From: a virus
Direction: 5' to 3' (one strand)
Virus record (IMG/VR): IMGVR_UViG_3300009375_000001
Coordinates: 26,357 to 90,356 of that record
Length of the DNA: 64,000 bases
The position numbers and the translations under genes were made by a program. Numbering within the stretch: the stretch's first letter is position 1; each line of letters begins with the position of its first letter. The notes under the pieces were generated by a model that was not told where the DNA came from, made no database searches, and saw nothing but the letters and a program-made list of their open reading frames with translations. Shown in pieces: positions 15,967 through 24,145 of the stretch.

Positions 15967-16213
15967 CCTTTATCCAATATATTACTAAACCAATAACAGC
16001 AGATGCCACTAACCAAAAGAATCGTTCACCATTACCAATCTGTATTTGATTGGTTGCGATATCGACATTTTGTGATGAACTCTGCTCAAGTAACTTATCT
16101 ACCTTACCCTCAATGACCTCTGTCTTATTATAGACAGTTTTCATTTGCTCCTCAAGTCTAGTAATTCGTTCTTTCATAATATCAATCGAGTCCCTAATTT
16201 CTTTATCTTCCAT
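15959..16213 (-). CDS. XhlA-like coiled-coil protein with C-terminal membrane anchor
   Basis: This is an 84-residue protein. Residues 1-45 form a heptad-rich coiled coil (IMKERITRLEEQMKTVYNKT). Residues about 66-81 form one transmembrane helix (FFWLVASAVIGLVIYWI), and the protein ends with KGG. This is the layout of XhlA-type haemolysin/holin-associated proteins. It precedes and overlaps the multi-pass membrane gene, so the two probably act together at the membrane. A late promoter box lies about 48 nt upstream. The lysis role is inferred from architecture only. Confidence 0.6.
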   Translation of the reverse strand: MEDKEIRDSIDIMKERITRLEEQMKTVYNKTEVIEGKVDKLLEQSSSQNVDIATNQIQIGNGERFFWLVASAVIGLVIYWIKGG

Positions 16214-16260
16214 AGGGTTTCCTTGTTATATTGTCGTTATACATATTAACGTAATTGGTA

Positions 16261-16268
16261 TATTTATA
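16261..16268 (-). promoter_or_regulatory. Late promoter box for the membrane-protein pair
   Basis: TATAAATA 48 nt upstream of the XhlA-like gene. A weaker plus-strand variant (TATAAAAT, 16267-16274) overlaps it and could serve hldE. Confidence 0.6.
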
Positions 16269-16286
16269 TAAAATGGATAGTTAGTG

Positions 16287-17531
16287 ATGAATGAAAAGAA
16301 AATTATAGTTATTGGTGATGTAATGGTGGACGAATACTGGAATGGCAGTTGCACACGGATATCACCAGAAGCACCTGTTCCAGTAGTGGACGATATATCG
16401 GTTTCTCATAGACTTGGTGGTGCAGCCAACGTTGCACTTGCCACAAAGGTATTTACCCCCGATACAAGGTTATATGGGTGTGTGGGGTATGATAAAGGCT
16501 CTATGATCCTAACACATAAATTAACAGAAAATGACGTTAAATATAACTTTAGATATTCTTATGAAAATAAGACTATTACTAAAATTAGAATTATGTCGGA
16601 CAAAAACCAATTAGTACGTATTGATCACGGTAATGTGGAATATCCACAAAATAACACAATAGATTATCAACCTGATGTTATTATCGTTTCTGACTATAAT
16701 AAAGGTACTATATGTGGTGAGTATTTAGACTATTTAATGGATTTTTCTTGTCCAGTTATTATTGACCCTAAAGGTACTGATTGGATAAAATACAAAGGTG
16801 CTTATTGCTTAACACCAAATAAGAAAGAGTTTGAAGAAGTGTATGGTGAATTTAGTATAGAATTAGCACGTGATGTGGTTTTTCTTTTAGACTTAAAGGG
16901 TATATTGGTTACCCTTGGTGCTGAGGGAATGGTATGGGTAGATAAGGATAATCATATTAAATTAAACTCTGAAGCAAAAGAAGTATATGATGTTACAGGA
17001 GCAGGTGATACTGTTATAGCAACGTTTGCTTCTTTCTTACACGAAGGTGTTGAAACTGCTATGAGAAAGGCAACCAAAGCGGCTGGTGTAGTAGTAGGTA
17101 AAGTTGGTACTGCTGTTCCGAAATATGAAGATGTTATTGAAAAGGTTGTGTTTACTAACGGTTGTTTCGACATTATACATAGTGGTCATATTGCCTTATT
17201 AAAGGAATCTGCTAAATTGGGAGATAGGTTAATTGTTGGTATTAACAGTGATAAGTCGGTAGAGCGTATTAAACGAAACCCTATTAACAATGAGGAAGAT
17301 AGAAAACTTATTTTAGAAGCAATTGATGGTGTCGATGAAGTTGTTATTTTTGATGACGACACACCAATTGAGTTGATTAAAAAAATCAAACCAAACGTGA
17401 TAGTGAAAGGTGGTGACTACACAGTTGAAACTGTTGTAGGTGCTGATATTGTAGATGAAGTTGTTATATTTCCAACGTTAGAAGGAAAGAGTACAACAAA
17501 TGTGATTAAGAGGATTAAAGATGTCGACTAG
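16287..17531 (+). CDS. hldE: HldE-like bifunctional heptose kinase/adenylyltransferase
   Basis: Two domains are clear. Residues 1 to about 285 are a PfkB-type sugar kinase with VIGDVMVDEYWNGSCTRISP (as in bacterial HldE), GGAANVA and the catalytic DVTGAGDT. Residues about 290-414 are a nucleotidyltransferase with FTNGCFDIIHSGHIALL and VKGGDYT. HldE phosphorylates D-glycero-beta-D-manno-heptose 7-phosphate and then adenylylates it to ADP-heptose. The total length is a little below E. coli HldE (477). GTG at 16284 directly precedes this ATG; the ATG is preferred because it gives the expected N-terminus. The cupin gene overlaps its end by 11 nt. It reads opposite to all neighbouring virion genes, as inserted accessory genes often do. 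Confidence 0.92.
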   Translation: MNEKKIIVIGDVMVDEYWNGSCTRISPEAPVPVVDDISVSHRLGGAANVALATKVFTPDTRLYGCVGYDKGSMILTHKLTENDVKYNFRYSYENKTITKIRIMSDKNQLVRIDHGNVEYPQNNTIDYQPDVIIVSDYNKGTICGEYLDYLMDFSCPVIIDPKGTDWIKYKGAYCLTPNKKEFEEVYGEFSIELARDVVFLLDLKGILVTLGAEGMVWVDKDNHIKLNSEAKEVYDVTGAGDTVIATFASFLHEGVETAMRKATKAAGVVVGKVGTAVPKYEDVIEKVVFTNGCFDIIHSGHIALLKESAKLGDRLIVGINSDKSVERIKRNPINNEEDRKLILEAIDGVDEVVIFDDDTPIELIKKIKPNVIVKGGDYTVETVVGADIVDEVVIFPTLEGKSTTNVIKRIKDVD

Positions 17532-17880
17532 AATTCAAAAGGGTTGGGGACACGAACTGATACATGAAAGTAATGAGCAATATTGTATGAAGGAACTGCA
17601 CTTCTACAAGAAAGGTCATAAATCATCAATGCATTTCCATAAAAATAAAACCGAAACGTGGGTCATTATGGAAGGGAAAATACAGATTGAATTTATGGAT
17701 ATGTCAGATTCTTCAACACACGTAACTATAATGGAAAAAGGTTATGTAATAACTATTCCACCTATGAAACCACATCAAGTAACTTGTTTAGAAGATAATA
17801 CGATAGTTATGGAATCATCTAGTAAAGACGAATCATCCGATAACTATCGTATTAGACCTGGCGATAGTCAGGTCATATGA
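17521..17880 (+). CDS. Single-domain cupin, sugar-modification type
   Basis: This 119-residue protein has cupin motif 1, HFHKNKTETWVIMEGKIQIE (metal-binding His, His and Glu), and motif 2, IPPMKPHQV. The opening KGWGHELIHESNEQYCMKEL resembles cupins related to mannose-6-phosphate isomerase/ManC C-terminal domains and lipopolysaccharide-sugar cupins. It starts 11 nt inside the end of hldE, so the two are co-translated. A role in isomerising or epimerising the heptose or a related sugar is likely by context; the exact reaction cannot be told. Its 3' end overlaps the convergent hldD gene by 8 bp. Confidence 0.75.
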   Translation: MSTRIQKGWGHELIHESNEQYCMKELHFYKKGHKSSMHFHKNKTETWVIMEGKIQIEFMDMSDSSTHVTIMEKGYVITIPPMKPHQVTCLEDNTIVMESSSKDESSDNYRIRPGDSQVI

Positions 17881-18739
17881 TTTGTTCATATGACGACATA
17901 TTTGCCTTGGTGTATTTTTGATAGTGTTGTTGCAGTTCATCTGGCATATTAATATATTCAATATCACTATCACTGACGCCAATTTCATCTTTTGCTAATT
18001 GAAGGAAAGATCTTGCTTCGCCAGTACCAATATTATATACACCACTTTTACATATTTCCATTAAATGTATTGTTTTATCAACTGCTTCGTCTATATGAAT
18101 AAAATCACGTTTATAATCATCAGAACCCTTGAATAATTTAATTTTACCAGTAGACACATATTGTTCTTTCATCCAAGCAGTTGGTGATTTCATACCAACT
18201 TTATGTGTTTCGAATTCACCATCAGAATAAACATTAAAATACCTAAGACCAATCATTTTACATTTCTTCATTAAAGGTCTTGCATATTTATCTGCCTGTA
18301 GTTTTGAAAAACCGTACATATTGTTTGGTTGGTAGTTGTCTTTTTCATCATGGAAATATTCTTCTTCACTTCCATAAACAGATGCCGATGATGCATATAA
18401 TAAATTAATTTTATGTTTAGCACATATATTCATTATATTGCAAGTAAATTGATAGTTGTTAGACATTAAGTATTTACCATCATTGCAAGTTGTTGATGAC
18501 TCAGCACCAAAATGGTATATTTCTGAAACCATGTCGTTTTCTGCTAATATTGATAAAATTTCAATAAAATTTTCTTTATCAATATAATCACTAATCTGAA
18601 GATCTTTAATATTATTAATTTTAGTTCCGTCTGTTAGGTCATCAACTAAAATAATGTTAGTCACCCCACTATCATTGAGTTTTTTAATAACCCTACTACC
18701 AATAAACCCTGCTCCACCTGTTACTATAATATTTTTCAT
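17873..18739 (-). CDS. hldD: HldD-like ADP-heptose 6-epimerase (short C-terminus)
   Basis: This is a 288-residue short-chain dehydrogenase-type epimerase. It has the NAD(P)-binding VTGGAGFIGS at the start, ASSASVYGS (catalytic Ser), YGFSKLQADKY (Tyr-x3-Lys) and FKGSDDYKRDFIHIDEAVD. These follow E. coli HldD closely. HldD converts ADP-D-glycero-D-manno-heptose to ADP-L-glycero-D-manno-heptose, the next step after HldE. E. coli HldD has 310 residues; this copy stops about 20 residues early, after YQKYTKANMSSYEQII, exactly where it runs into the convergent cupin gene. The catalytic core is intact. It overlaps the carbamoyltransferase by 4 nt. Confidence 0.92.
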   Translation of the reverse strand: MKNIIVTGGAGFIGSRVIKKLNDSGVTNIILVDDLTDGTKINNIKDLQISDYIDKENFIEILSILAENDMVSEIYHFGAESSTTCNDGKYLMSNNYQFTCNIMNICAKHKINLLYASSASVYGSEEEYFHDEKDNYQPNNMYGFSKLQADKYARPLMKKCKMIGLRYFNVYSDGEFETHKVGMKSPTAWMKEQYVSTGKIKLFKGSDDYKRDFIHIDEAVDKTIHLMEICKSGVYNIGTGEARSFLQLAKDEIGVSDSDIEYINMPDELQQHYQKYTKANMSSYEQII

Positions 18740-20517
18740 TTATTTTTAACCTCAATTATTAAATTATTATCTGGAATATAGAGATATTCAATATCACTAT
18801 TGGCAAGTGTACGAATGGCGTCATCAATAGTTTCAACAAGTGGTTCGCCACCAAGATTGAAAGATGTATTGAATAAAATTGGCACTCCAGTTTCTTTGTA
18901 GAAGTGGTCAATCATTTCATAGTAAACTGGATTTTGATGTTCTTTTACAGTCTGAATTCTACAAGTACCATCTACGTGAATGATTGCTGGAATTTGTTCT
19001 GCATATTCATCAGTTGAACAATTCATAGCATACATCATATGTGGTGACTCTTCAAGACCTCTCATATCAAACCACTCATGTGCGTGTTCGTGTAATATTG
19101 AACCTGCAAAAGGTCTAAAGTATTCTCTACGTTTAACTTTATTCACATAGTCTTTACCATCAAGTGTACGTGGATCGAATAGGATAGAACGGTTACCTAA
19201 AGCACGAGGACCATTTTCGCATCTATCTTGGAATAATGTAACAATATTACCTTTTAGAATTAACTTAACTGCATCAGTGGAGTACTGTTCATCAAACACA
19301 CCAGTCGCACCATATTTCTTAGCAATTTCAATAATTTCTTCAGTAGTATTCTTTTGTACAGGACCAAGATATAACGATTCTGCAAAATCTCTAACTTTAC
19401 TATCTTTATTAATAGAATGGTGTACCAACATGGCGGCTCCCATTGCTGTACCAGCATCATTAGAAATAGGTTCTACATAAATGTTAATGTCCTCATCTTT
19501 CAATTGTTCTAAGTACCAATAGTTTGCTACACAGTTAAGACCGTAACCACCAGAAATAACAACGTTCTTCTCTCCACTCATTTTAACTGCTTTACGGATT
19601 AAATCTAATACCATTTGTTGAGATTCAGTCTGTACTGCATATGCCATATCTCTACGGTTTTGTAGTAATGTTACGTCACCTGATATTTGTTCTTCACTAG
19701 AAGTTAAATACTTATACTTACCAAAGTTAACTAATGCACCATTCGGATATGTTGGAATAATTACATTTCTATCTGCCGTTTTCCACTCACCACCTGCATC
19801 TGTATAGATATTAGGGAATTTATCATTTGGTTTACCGTAAGGAAATAACCCCATTGTCTTTCCTGCTTCAATAGGTGACCAACCACAATATTGTGTAACT
19901 GCTTCATATGACTTAACAATACCTGCAGTATCATCAAGAATCAATTCATGTGTTCCTTCTTCACCTTCACGTTCACTAGAAACTTCTGGTAAATGAGCAC
20001 CTTGCCATGGACCTCTACCACCTTGGTGTTTATATAACGTTTTAAAATCTGCAGGATATTTACAATTAATAATACTTTCTAATTCCCAAGTCATTTCTTC
20101 ATTACCATTAATATTCATTGGAATGAATGTACCTGCTCCGTCTACAATAACTGATACTGCAGTTTCAAAACCAGAACGGTAAAATGCACAGGCAGAATGT
20201 GACTTATGGTGCCATTTGTGTAAATCTAATACTTGATTTTCTGGGTCATCAATTAAACGTAATTTACGTGCTAGACCAGTATAAACACTATCACCACTAA
20301 AATCAACTCTAGAATCATCTGGTTGTGTATGTGAAATTACAAGATAATCTAACTTATCTGTGTAGTCTAAAATCTTAACCATAGAAGCATATGGTCCACC
20401 ATCATATTTCTGTCTACTTAAACGCTCTTCCTCAATAGCAAAAACAACCTCTCCATCCTTTAATAGACATACACCACCGTTATGTCCTCTAGCAATACCT
20501 GCAATCCACTGACTCAT
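18736..20517 (-). CDS. NodU/TobZ-type O-carbamoyltransferase
   Basis: This 593-residue protein starts with the Kae1-like domain: GIARGHNGGVCLLKDGEVVF and EEERLSRQKYDGGP, then metal-binding histidines in HKWHHKSHSACAFYRSGFE and VDGAGTF. The C-terminal domain has CENGPRALGNRSILFDPR and REYFRPFAGSIL, diagnostic for this family. Such enzymes move a carbamoyl group from carbamoyl phosphate, through carbamoyl-AMP, onto a sugar hydroxyl. Placed between hldD and a glycosyltransferase, the likely substrate is a heptose residue. Bacterial LPS core heptoses are carbamoylated in some species, which is a precedent for the chemistry. Members are common in large marine phages. Confidence 0.9.
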   Translation of the reverse strand: MSQWIAGIARGHNGGVCLLKDGEVVFAIEEERLSRQKYDGGPYASMVKILDYTDKLDYLVISHTQPDDSRVDFSGDSVYTGLARKLRLIDDPENQVLDLHKWHHKSHSACAFYRSGFETAVSVIVDGAGTFIPMNINGNEEMTWELESIINCKYPADFKTLYKHQGGRGPWQGAHLPEVSSEREGEEGTHELILDDTAGIVKSYEAVTQYCGWSPIEAGKTMGLFPYGKPNDKFPNIYTDAGGEWKTADRNVIIPTYPNGALVNFGKYKYLTSSEEQISGDVTLLQNRRDMAYAVQTESQQMVLDLIRKAVKMSGEKNVVISGGYGLNCVANYWYLEQLKDEDINIYVEPISNDAGTAMGAAMLVHHSINKDSKVRDFAESLYLGPVQKNTTEEIIEIAKKYGATGVFDEQYSTDAVKLILKGNIVTLFQDRCENGPRALGNRSILFDPRTLDGKDYVNKVKRREYFRPFAGSILHEHAHEWFDMRGLEESPHMMYAMNCSTDEYAEQIPAIIHVDGTCRIQTVKEHQNPVYYEMIDHFYKETGVPILFNTSFNLGGEPLVETIDDAIRTLANSDIEYLYIPDNNLIIEVKNK

Positions 20518-20518
20518 A

Positions 20519-21580
20519 TTATAATTCTCCTAAAAGGTTCTTTGTATTAAATTTATATTCTGGTGTATTACTACCTGCAGGAATAGACCCACAACTACCA
20601 CCACACTCTTCTGTTGGTGTAAAAGAACCTTCAAACCTTTCACCTTTACCTAGAAACGAAACTACAGAATCAACTACAAGTTGCTCTTGTTCTTCGTCCA
20701 TCATCATTACTTCATCATTTCCACGATCACGTTCATCATCTATAGAAACTCTAATAGGGGAATAAACCCTTTTATCTTTACCAATATCTACAATATCAAA
20801 CCCATCAAAGTTTGGGTAACTAATATTTTCTGGGAATGTAGACCCTGTTACTACCGTTGCAGTTTTACCTAGAGATTTTGCGATATGTTGACCTACAGAG
20901 TCGCACCCTAAGAAATGGTCTGCAGAATTAATAATGGATGCCCATAATCTAATATCAGGTATTTGTGGGAATGCTACCATATTTTTCTCATCTGTAGATA
21001 CTGTTATTGGGTATTCGCTCATTACAATAACTAAATACTCTTTTCTTAGTTTCTCAATAATGTTAATAATATTTTGTAATTCAAAAGAGCGGCTGGATTG
21101 GTCTACTAAAAAATCACCCATTTTTGAAATAGAACGTCCAAATGGTTGAACTACTACTACCTTATTTTTCCCAATAGATGACTTCATCTCTTGTATTGTT
21201 TGGTGACCTTGAATTAATTCATTTTTATTTAGTTTTATAATTGGATCTGGTAAAACCCTTGGTTCGACTAACTCATTAATTATTATATCAAACGCTTGTG
21301 CTAAATTGCACTTCTGATTGAAATATTCATTAACCCTATATGGTTCAGGTGATACTATATCTTTATCTTTAAGGTGGTTTTCAAATAAACCTTTATGCCA
21401 TGATTCATAAGCACGTTTGTGTAGATTTGGATGTCCCCTATAGAAGTCCATACCTGCTTCACAAACAATAATAAAATCATCATCACCAGATTCTTCTGCA
21501 TATTTATTCAATGCTGGAATTGAACACAGAACACGTCCTGCACCACCGTTTATAAAAAACGCTTTAGAGCGATTGCTCAT
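20519..21580 (-). CDS. Family 9-like glycosyltransferase (heptosyltransferase-like)
   Basis: This 353-residue protein has the plan of a GT-B enzyme of the LPS heptosyltransferase family. The N-terminal FFINGGAGRVLCSIPALNKY resembles the GGIGD-P-- acceptor-domain motif. VVVVQPFGR opens the second domain. ADHFLGCDSVGQHIAKSLGK and the TVVTGS that follows resemble the family's nucleotide-sugar site. The C-terminal tail holds CGGSCG, which is unusual. It is the first gene of a three-gene operon with the carbamoyltransferase and hldD, driven by a consensus sigma-70 promoter. With ADP-heptose made by HldE and HldD, heptose transfer is the likely activity; the acceptor is unknown. Confidence 0.75.
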   Translation of the reverse strand: MSNRSKAFFINGGAGRVLCSIPALNKYAEESGDDDFIIVCEAGMDFYRGHPNLHKRAYESWHKGLFENHLKDKDIVSPEPYRVNEYFNQKCNLAQAFDIIINELVEPRVLPDPIIKLNKNELIQGHQTIQEMKSSIGKNKVVVVQPFGRSISKMGDFLVDQSSRSFELQNIINIIEKLRKEYLVIVMSEYPITVSTDEKNMVAFPQIPDIRLWASIINSADHFLGCDSVGQHIAKSLGKTATVVTGSTFPENISYPNFDGFDIVDIGKDKRVYSPIRVSIDDERDRGNDEVMMMDEEQEQLVVDSVVSFLGKGERFEGSFTPTEECGGSCGSIPAGSNTPEYKFNTKNLLGEL

Positions 21581-21620
21581 TTTTCACCTCACTTGTTAAT
21601 AATATAATCATAATAGAGTT

Positions 21621-21649
21621 ATTATACCCTATTTTTATGTAAAAGTCAA
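21621..21649 (-). promoter_or_regulatory. Consensus sigma-70 promoter of the sugar operon
   Basis: TTGACT (21644-21649), a 17-bp spacer, TATAAT (21621-21626), about 41 nt before the glycosyltransferase ATG. It drives glycosyltransferase, carbamoyltransferase and hldD, so these are probably made before the late phase. Confidence 0.8.
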
Positions 21650-21662
21650 CCTTTTGTGAAAT

Positions 21663-21670
21663 TATTTATA
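21663..21670 (-). promoter_or_regulatory. Late promoter box at the halogenase stop
   Basis: TATAAATA overlaps the halogenase stop codon and lies just upstream of the sigma-70 promoter, giving the sugar operon a possible second, late start. Confidence 0.55.
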
Positions 21671-23255
21671 CACCACTATAAATTGTACGTTTTAGGAATT
21701 CATAATGTGTAGGTAATGAATTGATATAATCTTTGTTTAATTCTATTTCTTCAGATATTAGTTGTTCAATTTCTTTAGACCTAGAATATGGAACATTCAT
21801 ATTATCTTCACCATAAAACATTTCTATACCCATTTTAGTTATTGGGTTATATCCAAATCCTGCCATGATAAAAGACATACCATTTTTTCTTGGTGTTTCC
21901 CCAGACCAATCTGAATATAGAGTTATCTTTTCAGGTACATAATCTATTAAACCTTTCCACTCGTCTGAAGAATCATCAGTATATTTTATATCTTCAGTTA
22001 CATATTTCCAATATGGTGTATCATCACGTTCTGACATAGCATAATGGGCTGCTATAAATGAAGTGAATTTTTGCATTCCAACTCTAATATTTCTATTAAA
22101 AATTTCTTTATCATAACCATTTACACCACAATTACGTCTTTGTAATGTTTGTATTAGTGCAAATATACTATTATGTGTCAACATTAAACCAGTTGCTTCT
22201 ATTGGTTCTATGAAACCGTTTGATAGACCAATAGCACATACGTTTTTAACCCAACTTCGTTCACGTATGCCTGGATTAATATCAACGTGCATTGCTTTAA
22301 TTGATTCTATTTCCTCTCTACTATGTTTAATATCCCTATCATTAATCAAATACTCTCTAAACTCATTTTCTGCTTCTTCTTCAGTTAAAAACTTAGAACT
22401 ATACACGTACCCTGTGCCTATCCTATCCCACAGTGGGGTATTCCATACCCAACCAGAACTTAATGTAGTTGCATTTGTTGAATGTTCAAGTTCTTCGTTT
22501 TTATTAACATAAGGTATTCTTATTGCAATTGCCTTATCATTAAGAAGTTTATCTGTAAATGAAATATAAGGTTCGTTTAATACCCCATCTAGTAGTAATG
22601 ATCTAAACCCAGTGCAATCTATAAACAAATCTGCAGTAACAGTATCACCACCAGATAGAATTAATTTATCCACATCGCCATCTTCATTTTGGGTTACTGA
22701 AATTACTGTATCTATTGTTTGTGTAACCCCTTTTGGAATACAGTAATATTTTTTCAAATAATCACCAAATAGACCTGCGTCCATATGATATGCTGTATCT
22801 TTATCAAAATTCCAACCACGTATTTTAAAATCTCTAGTTAATTTATTATTTCTAATCATTTGATCAGAACCAAGTGCAAATGATGTAAATTCATCTTTAT
22901 CTGCACCTATCAATGCCTTTTTAGTAAACCAATCTGCAGCTATATAATCATCAAAGAAATTAGATTCACCAAATGGATAACGTATTCTTGTACCTTTACC
23001 GTCCCAATTAGTGAAATCTATTGATGTTTTATATACGGCATTACACTTCTTCATCCAGTCGGAATCTTTAAGACCTAAGTCTTTTAAAAATATATTAATT
23101 GAATTAATGGTGGATTCACCAACACCTATGGTGGGGATATCTGTTGATTCAATTACTGTAATTTCTAAATCTGGGAAATTTTTCACTAAACTAGATGCAG
23201 TCATCCATCCGGCACTACCACCACCTACTATAACTACTTTTTTAATACTTTTCAT
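21666..23255 (-). CDS. Flavin-dependent halogenase (tryptophan halogenase family)
   Basis: The 529-residue protein has the FAD site GGGSAGWM at residues 11-18, the GVGESTI motif near residue 44, and a lysine at residue 76 (VYKTSIDF) that aligns with the catalytic Lys79 of PrnA. GWVWNTPL near residue 268 matches the family W-x-W-x-I-P motif, with Thr in place of Ile. The fold is complete, so it should be active with reduced FAD. A viral member, VirX1 from cyanophage Syn10, has been shown to halogenate (notably iodinate) small aromatic molecules. The natural substrate here is unknown. It is flanked by a terminator upstream, and the late promoter box at its stop serves the next operon. Confidence 0.9.
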   Translation of the reverse strand: MKSIKKVVIVGGGSAGWMTASSLVKNFPDLEITVIESTDIPTIGVGESTINSINIFLKDLGLKDSDWMKKCNAVYKTSIDFTNWDGKGTRIRYPFGESNFFDDYIAADWFTKKALIGADKDEFTSFALGSDQMIRNNKLTRDFKIRGWNFDKDTAYHMDAGLFGDYLKKYYCIPKGVTQTIDTVISVTQNEDGDVDKLILSGGDTVTADLFIDCTGFRSLLLDGVLNEPYISFTDKLLNDKAIAIRIPYVNKNEELEHSTNATTLSSGWVWNTPLWDRIGTGYVYSSKFLTEEEAENEFREYLINDRDIKHSREEIESIKAMHVDINPGIRERSWVKNVCAIGLSNGFIEPIEATGLMLTHNSIFALIQTLQRRNCGVNGYDKEIFNRNIRVGMQKFTSFIAAHYAMSERDDTPYWKYVTEDIKYTDDSSDEWKGLIDYVPEKITLYSDWSGETPRKNGMSFIMAGFGYNPITKMGIEMFYGEDNMNVPYSRSKEIEQLISEEIELNKDYINSLPTHYEFLKRTIYSGV

Positions 23256-23306
23256 TGTTCATATACCTATCATAATATAAAATTTCATTAATATATATAA
23301 ACACAA

Positions 23307-23328
23307 AAACCCCCAATTAAGGGGGTTT
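23307..23328 (-). terminator. Intrinsic terminator after the adhesin module
   Basis: The hairpin is identical to the one at 2951-2972. It lies between the end of the chaperone-like gene and the halogenase start, with T-rich sequence on both sides, so it may work in both directions. Confidence 0.7.
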
Positions 23329-23355
23329 AATTTTTTATAGTGTTTGATACTTTAA

Positions 23356-24126
23356 TTAATTTACATTATTTGGTAATTGAGCGACCACTACATCATCATC
23401 GCCAGTTCTATCACTAATATTAATTACATCTACATCAGGATCTGCAAATACTGAAGCATCTGCTTCATCTGGTGCCTGTGGAATAACAATTAAATCTGCA
23501 GGTACACCGTCCCAATCGTTTGGAAGATCGCGTAATTGTTGTCTATAATCAATCCACTTTTGTTTTATACTATCTGGCATATCTTCAGATGTAGCTGCAT
23601 CTGATGCCTCTAAATCATCATTTCTAACACCTCTAATAAACTCCATATTCCAATTATCCCTACCCCATTCGTTGTTAGGGAAATCGTCACCACAACGACC
23701 AGTTTCATAAGTCAAGTCTGCCCACTCACTTCCGTTGTAACCTTCGGCAACTGAATTTTGATCATAAACTTCTGAAATGTGTGTTGGGTCTTTGATTACA
23801 TTATTTTTTTGATTTTCTGGACCTACTGCAACCTCATAAACTTTTGGTTTATCATAACCTACAGGACCAATTAAAGTACATCTAATACAATTTTCAACAG
23901 ATTCATCACAATCTAATACTAATTCGTAAAAATCTAGTGGTGTAGGTTGTTCACATAAGTTGTCCATATCTTGTACTTCCTTAACCATATGTGTTTCTTT
24001 ATCCATGAATAACATCAAATGGCTAGGACCAACGTATGTATGTGTTGACGTTTTACCTTCTGAATCGTCTGTACCATAACGTTCATTTGGAATTTTATAT
24101 GTAATTGTTTTTGTTAATTCTGACAT
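23356..24126 (-). CDS. Tail assembly chaperone-like protein, copy 2
   Basis: This 256-residue protein is a paralogue of the 245-residue protein at 25156-25893. Both share the N-terminal block TYKIPNERYGTDDSEGKTST and the C-terminal helix MPDSIKQKWIDYRQQLRDLP. A W-x2-YR-x-LR-LP helix is typical of phage tail assembly chaperone families (for example the PF16778 type). It immediately follows the adhesin-like gene at 24146-25126. That pairing suggests it folds or attaches that adhesin, like T4 gp38 or gp57A-type helpers; this is inference. A hairpin terminator follows 28 nt after its stop. Confidence 0.65.
   Translation of the reverse strand: MSELTKTITYKIPNERYGTDDSEGKTSTHTYVGPSHLMLFMDKETHMVKEVQDMDNLCEQPTPLDFYELVLDCDESVENCIRCTLIGPVGYDKPKVYEVAVGPENQKNNVIKDPTHISEVYDQNSVAEGYNGSEWADLTYETGRCGDDFPNNEWGRDNWNMEFIRGVRNDDLEASDAATSEDMPDSIKQKWIDYRQQLRDLPNDWDGVPADLIVIPQAPDEADASVFADPDVDVINISDRTGDDDVVVAQLPNNVN
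24043..24106 (-). repeat. 64-bp block identical to 25819-25882
   Basis: The block covers the TYKIPNERYGTDDSEGKTST start of both chaperone-like genes with no difference, while the following sequence is strongly diverged. Confidence 0.85.
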
Positions 24127-24145
24127 TTTCTATACTCCTAATATT

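Noticed and set aside
23255-23270. Shared 14-bp stretch upstream of the halogenase and uvsY (ATAGGTATATGAAC)
   Set aside because: The stretch carries an AGG ribosome site and is short; no matching -35 is found for the halogenase, so it is more likely chance than a shared promoter.
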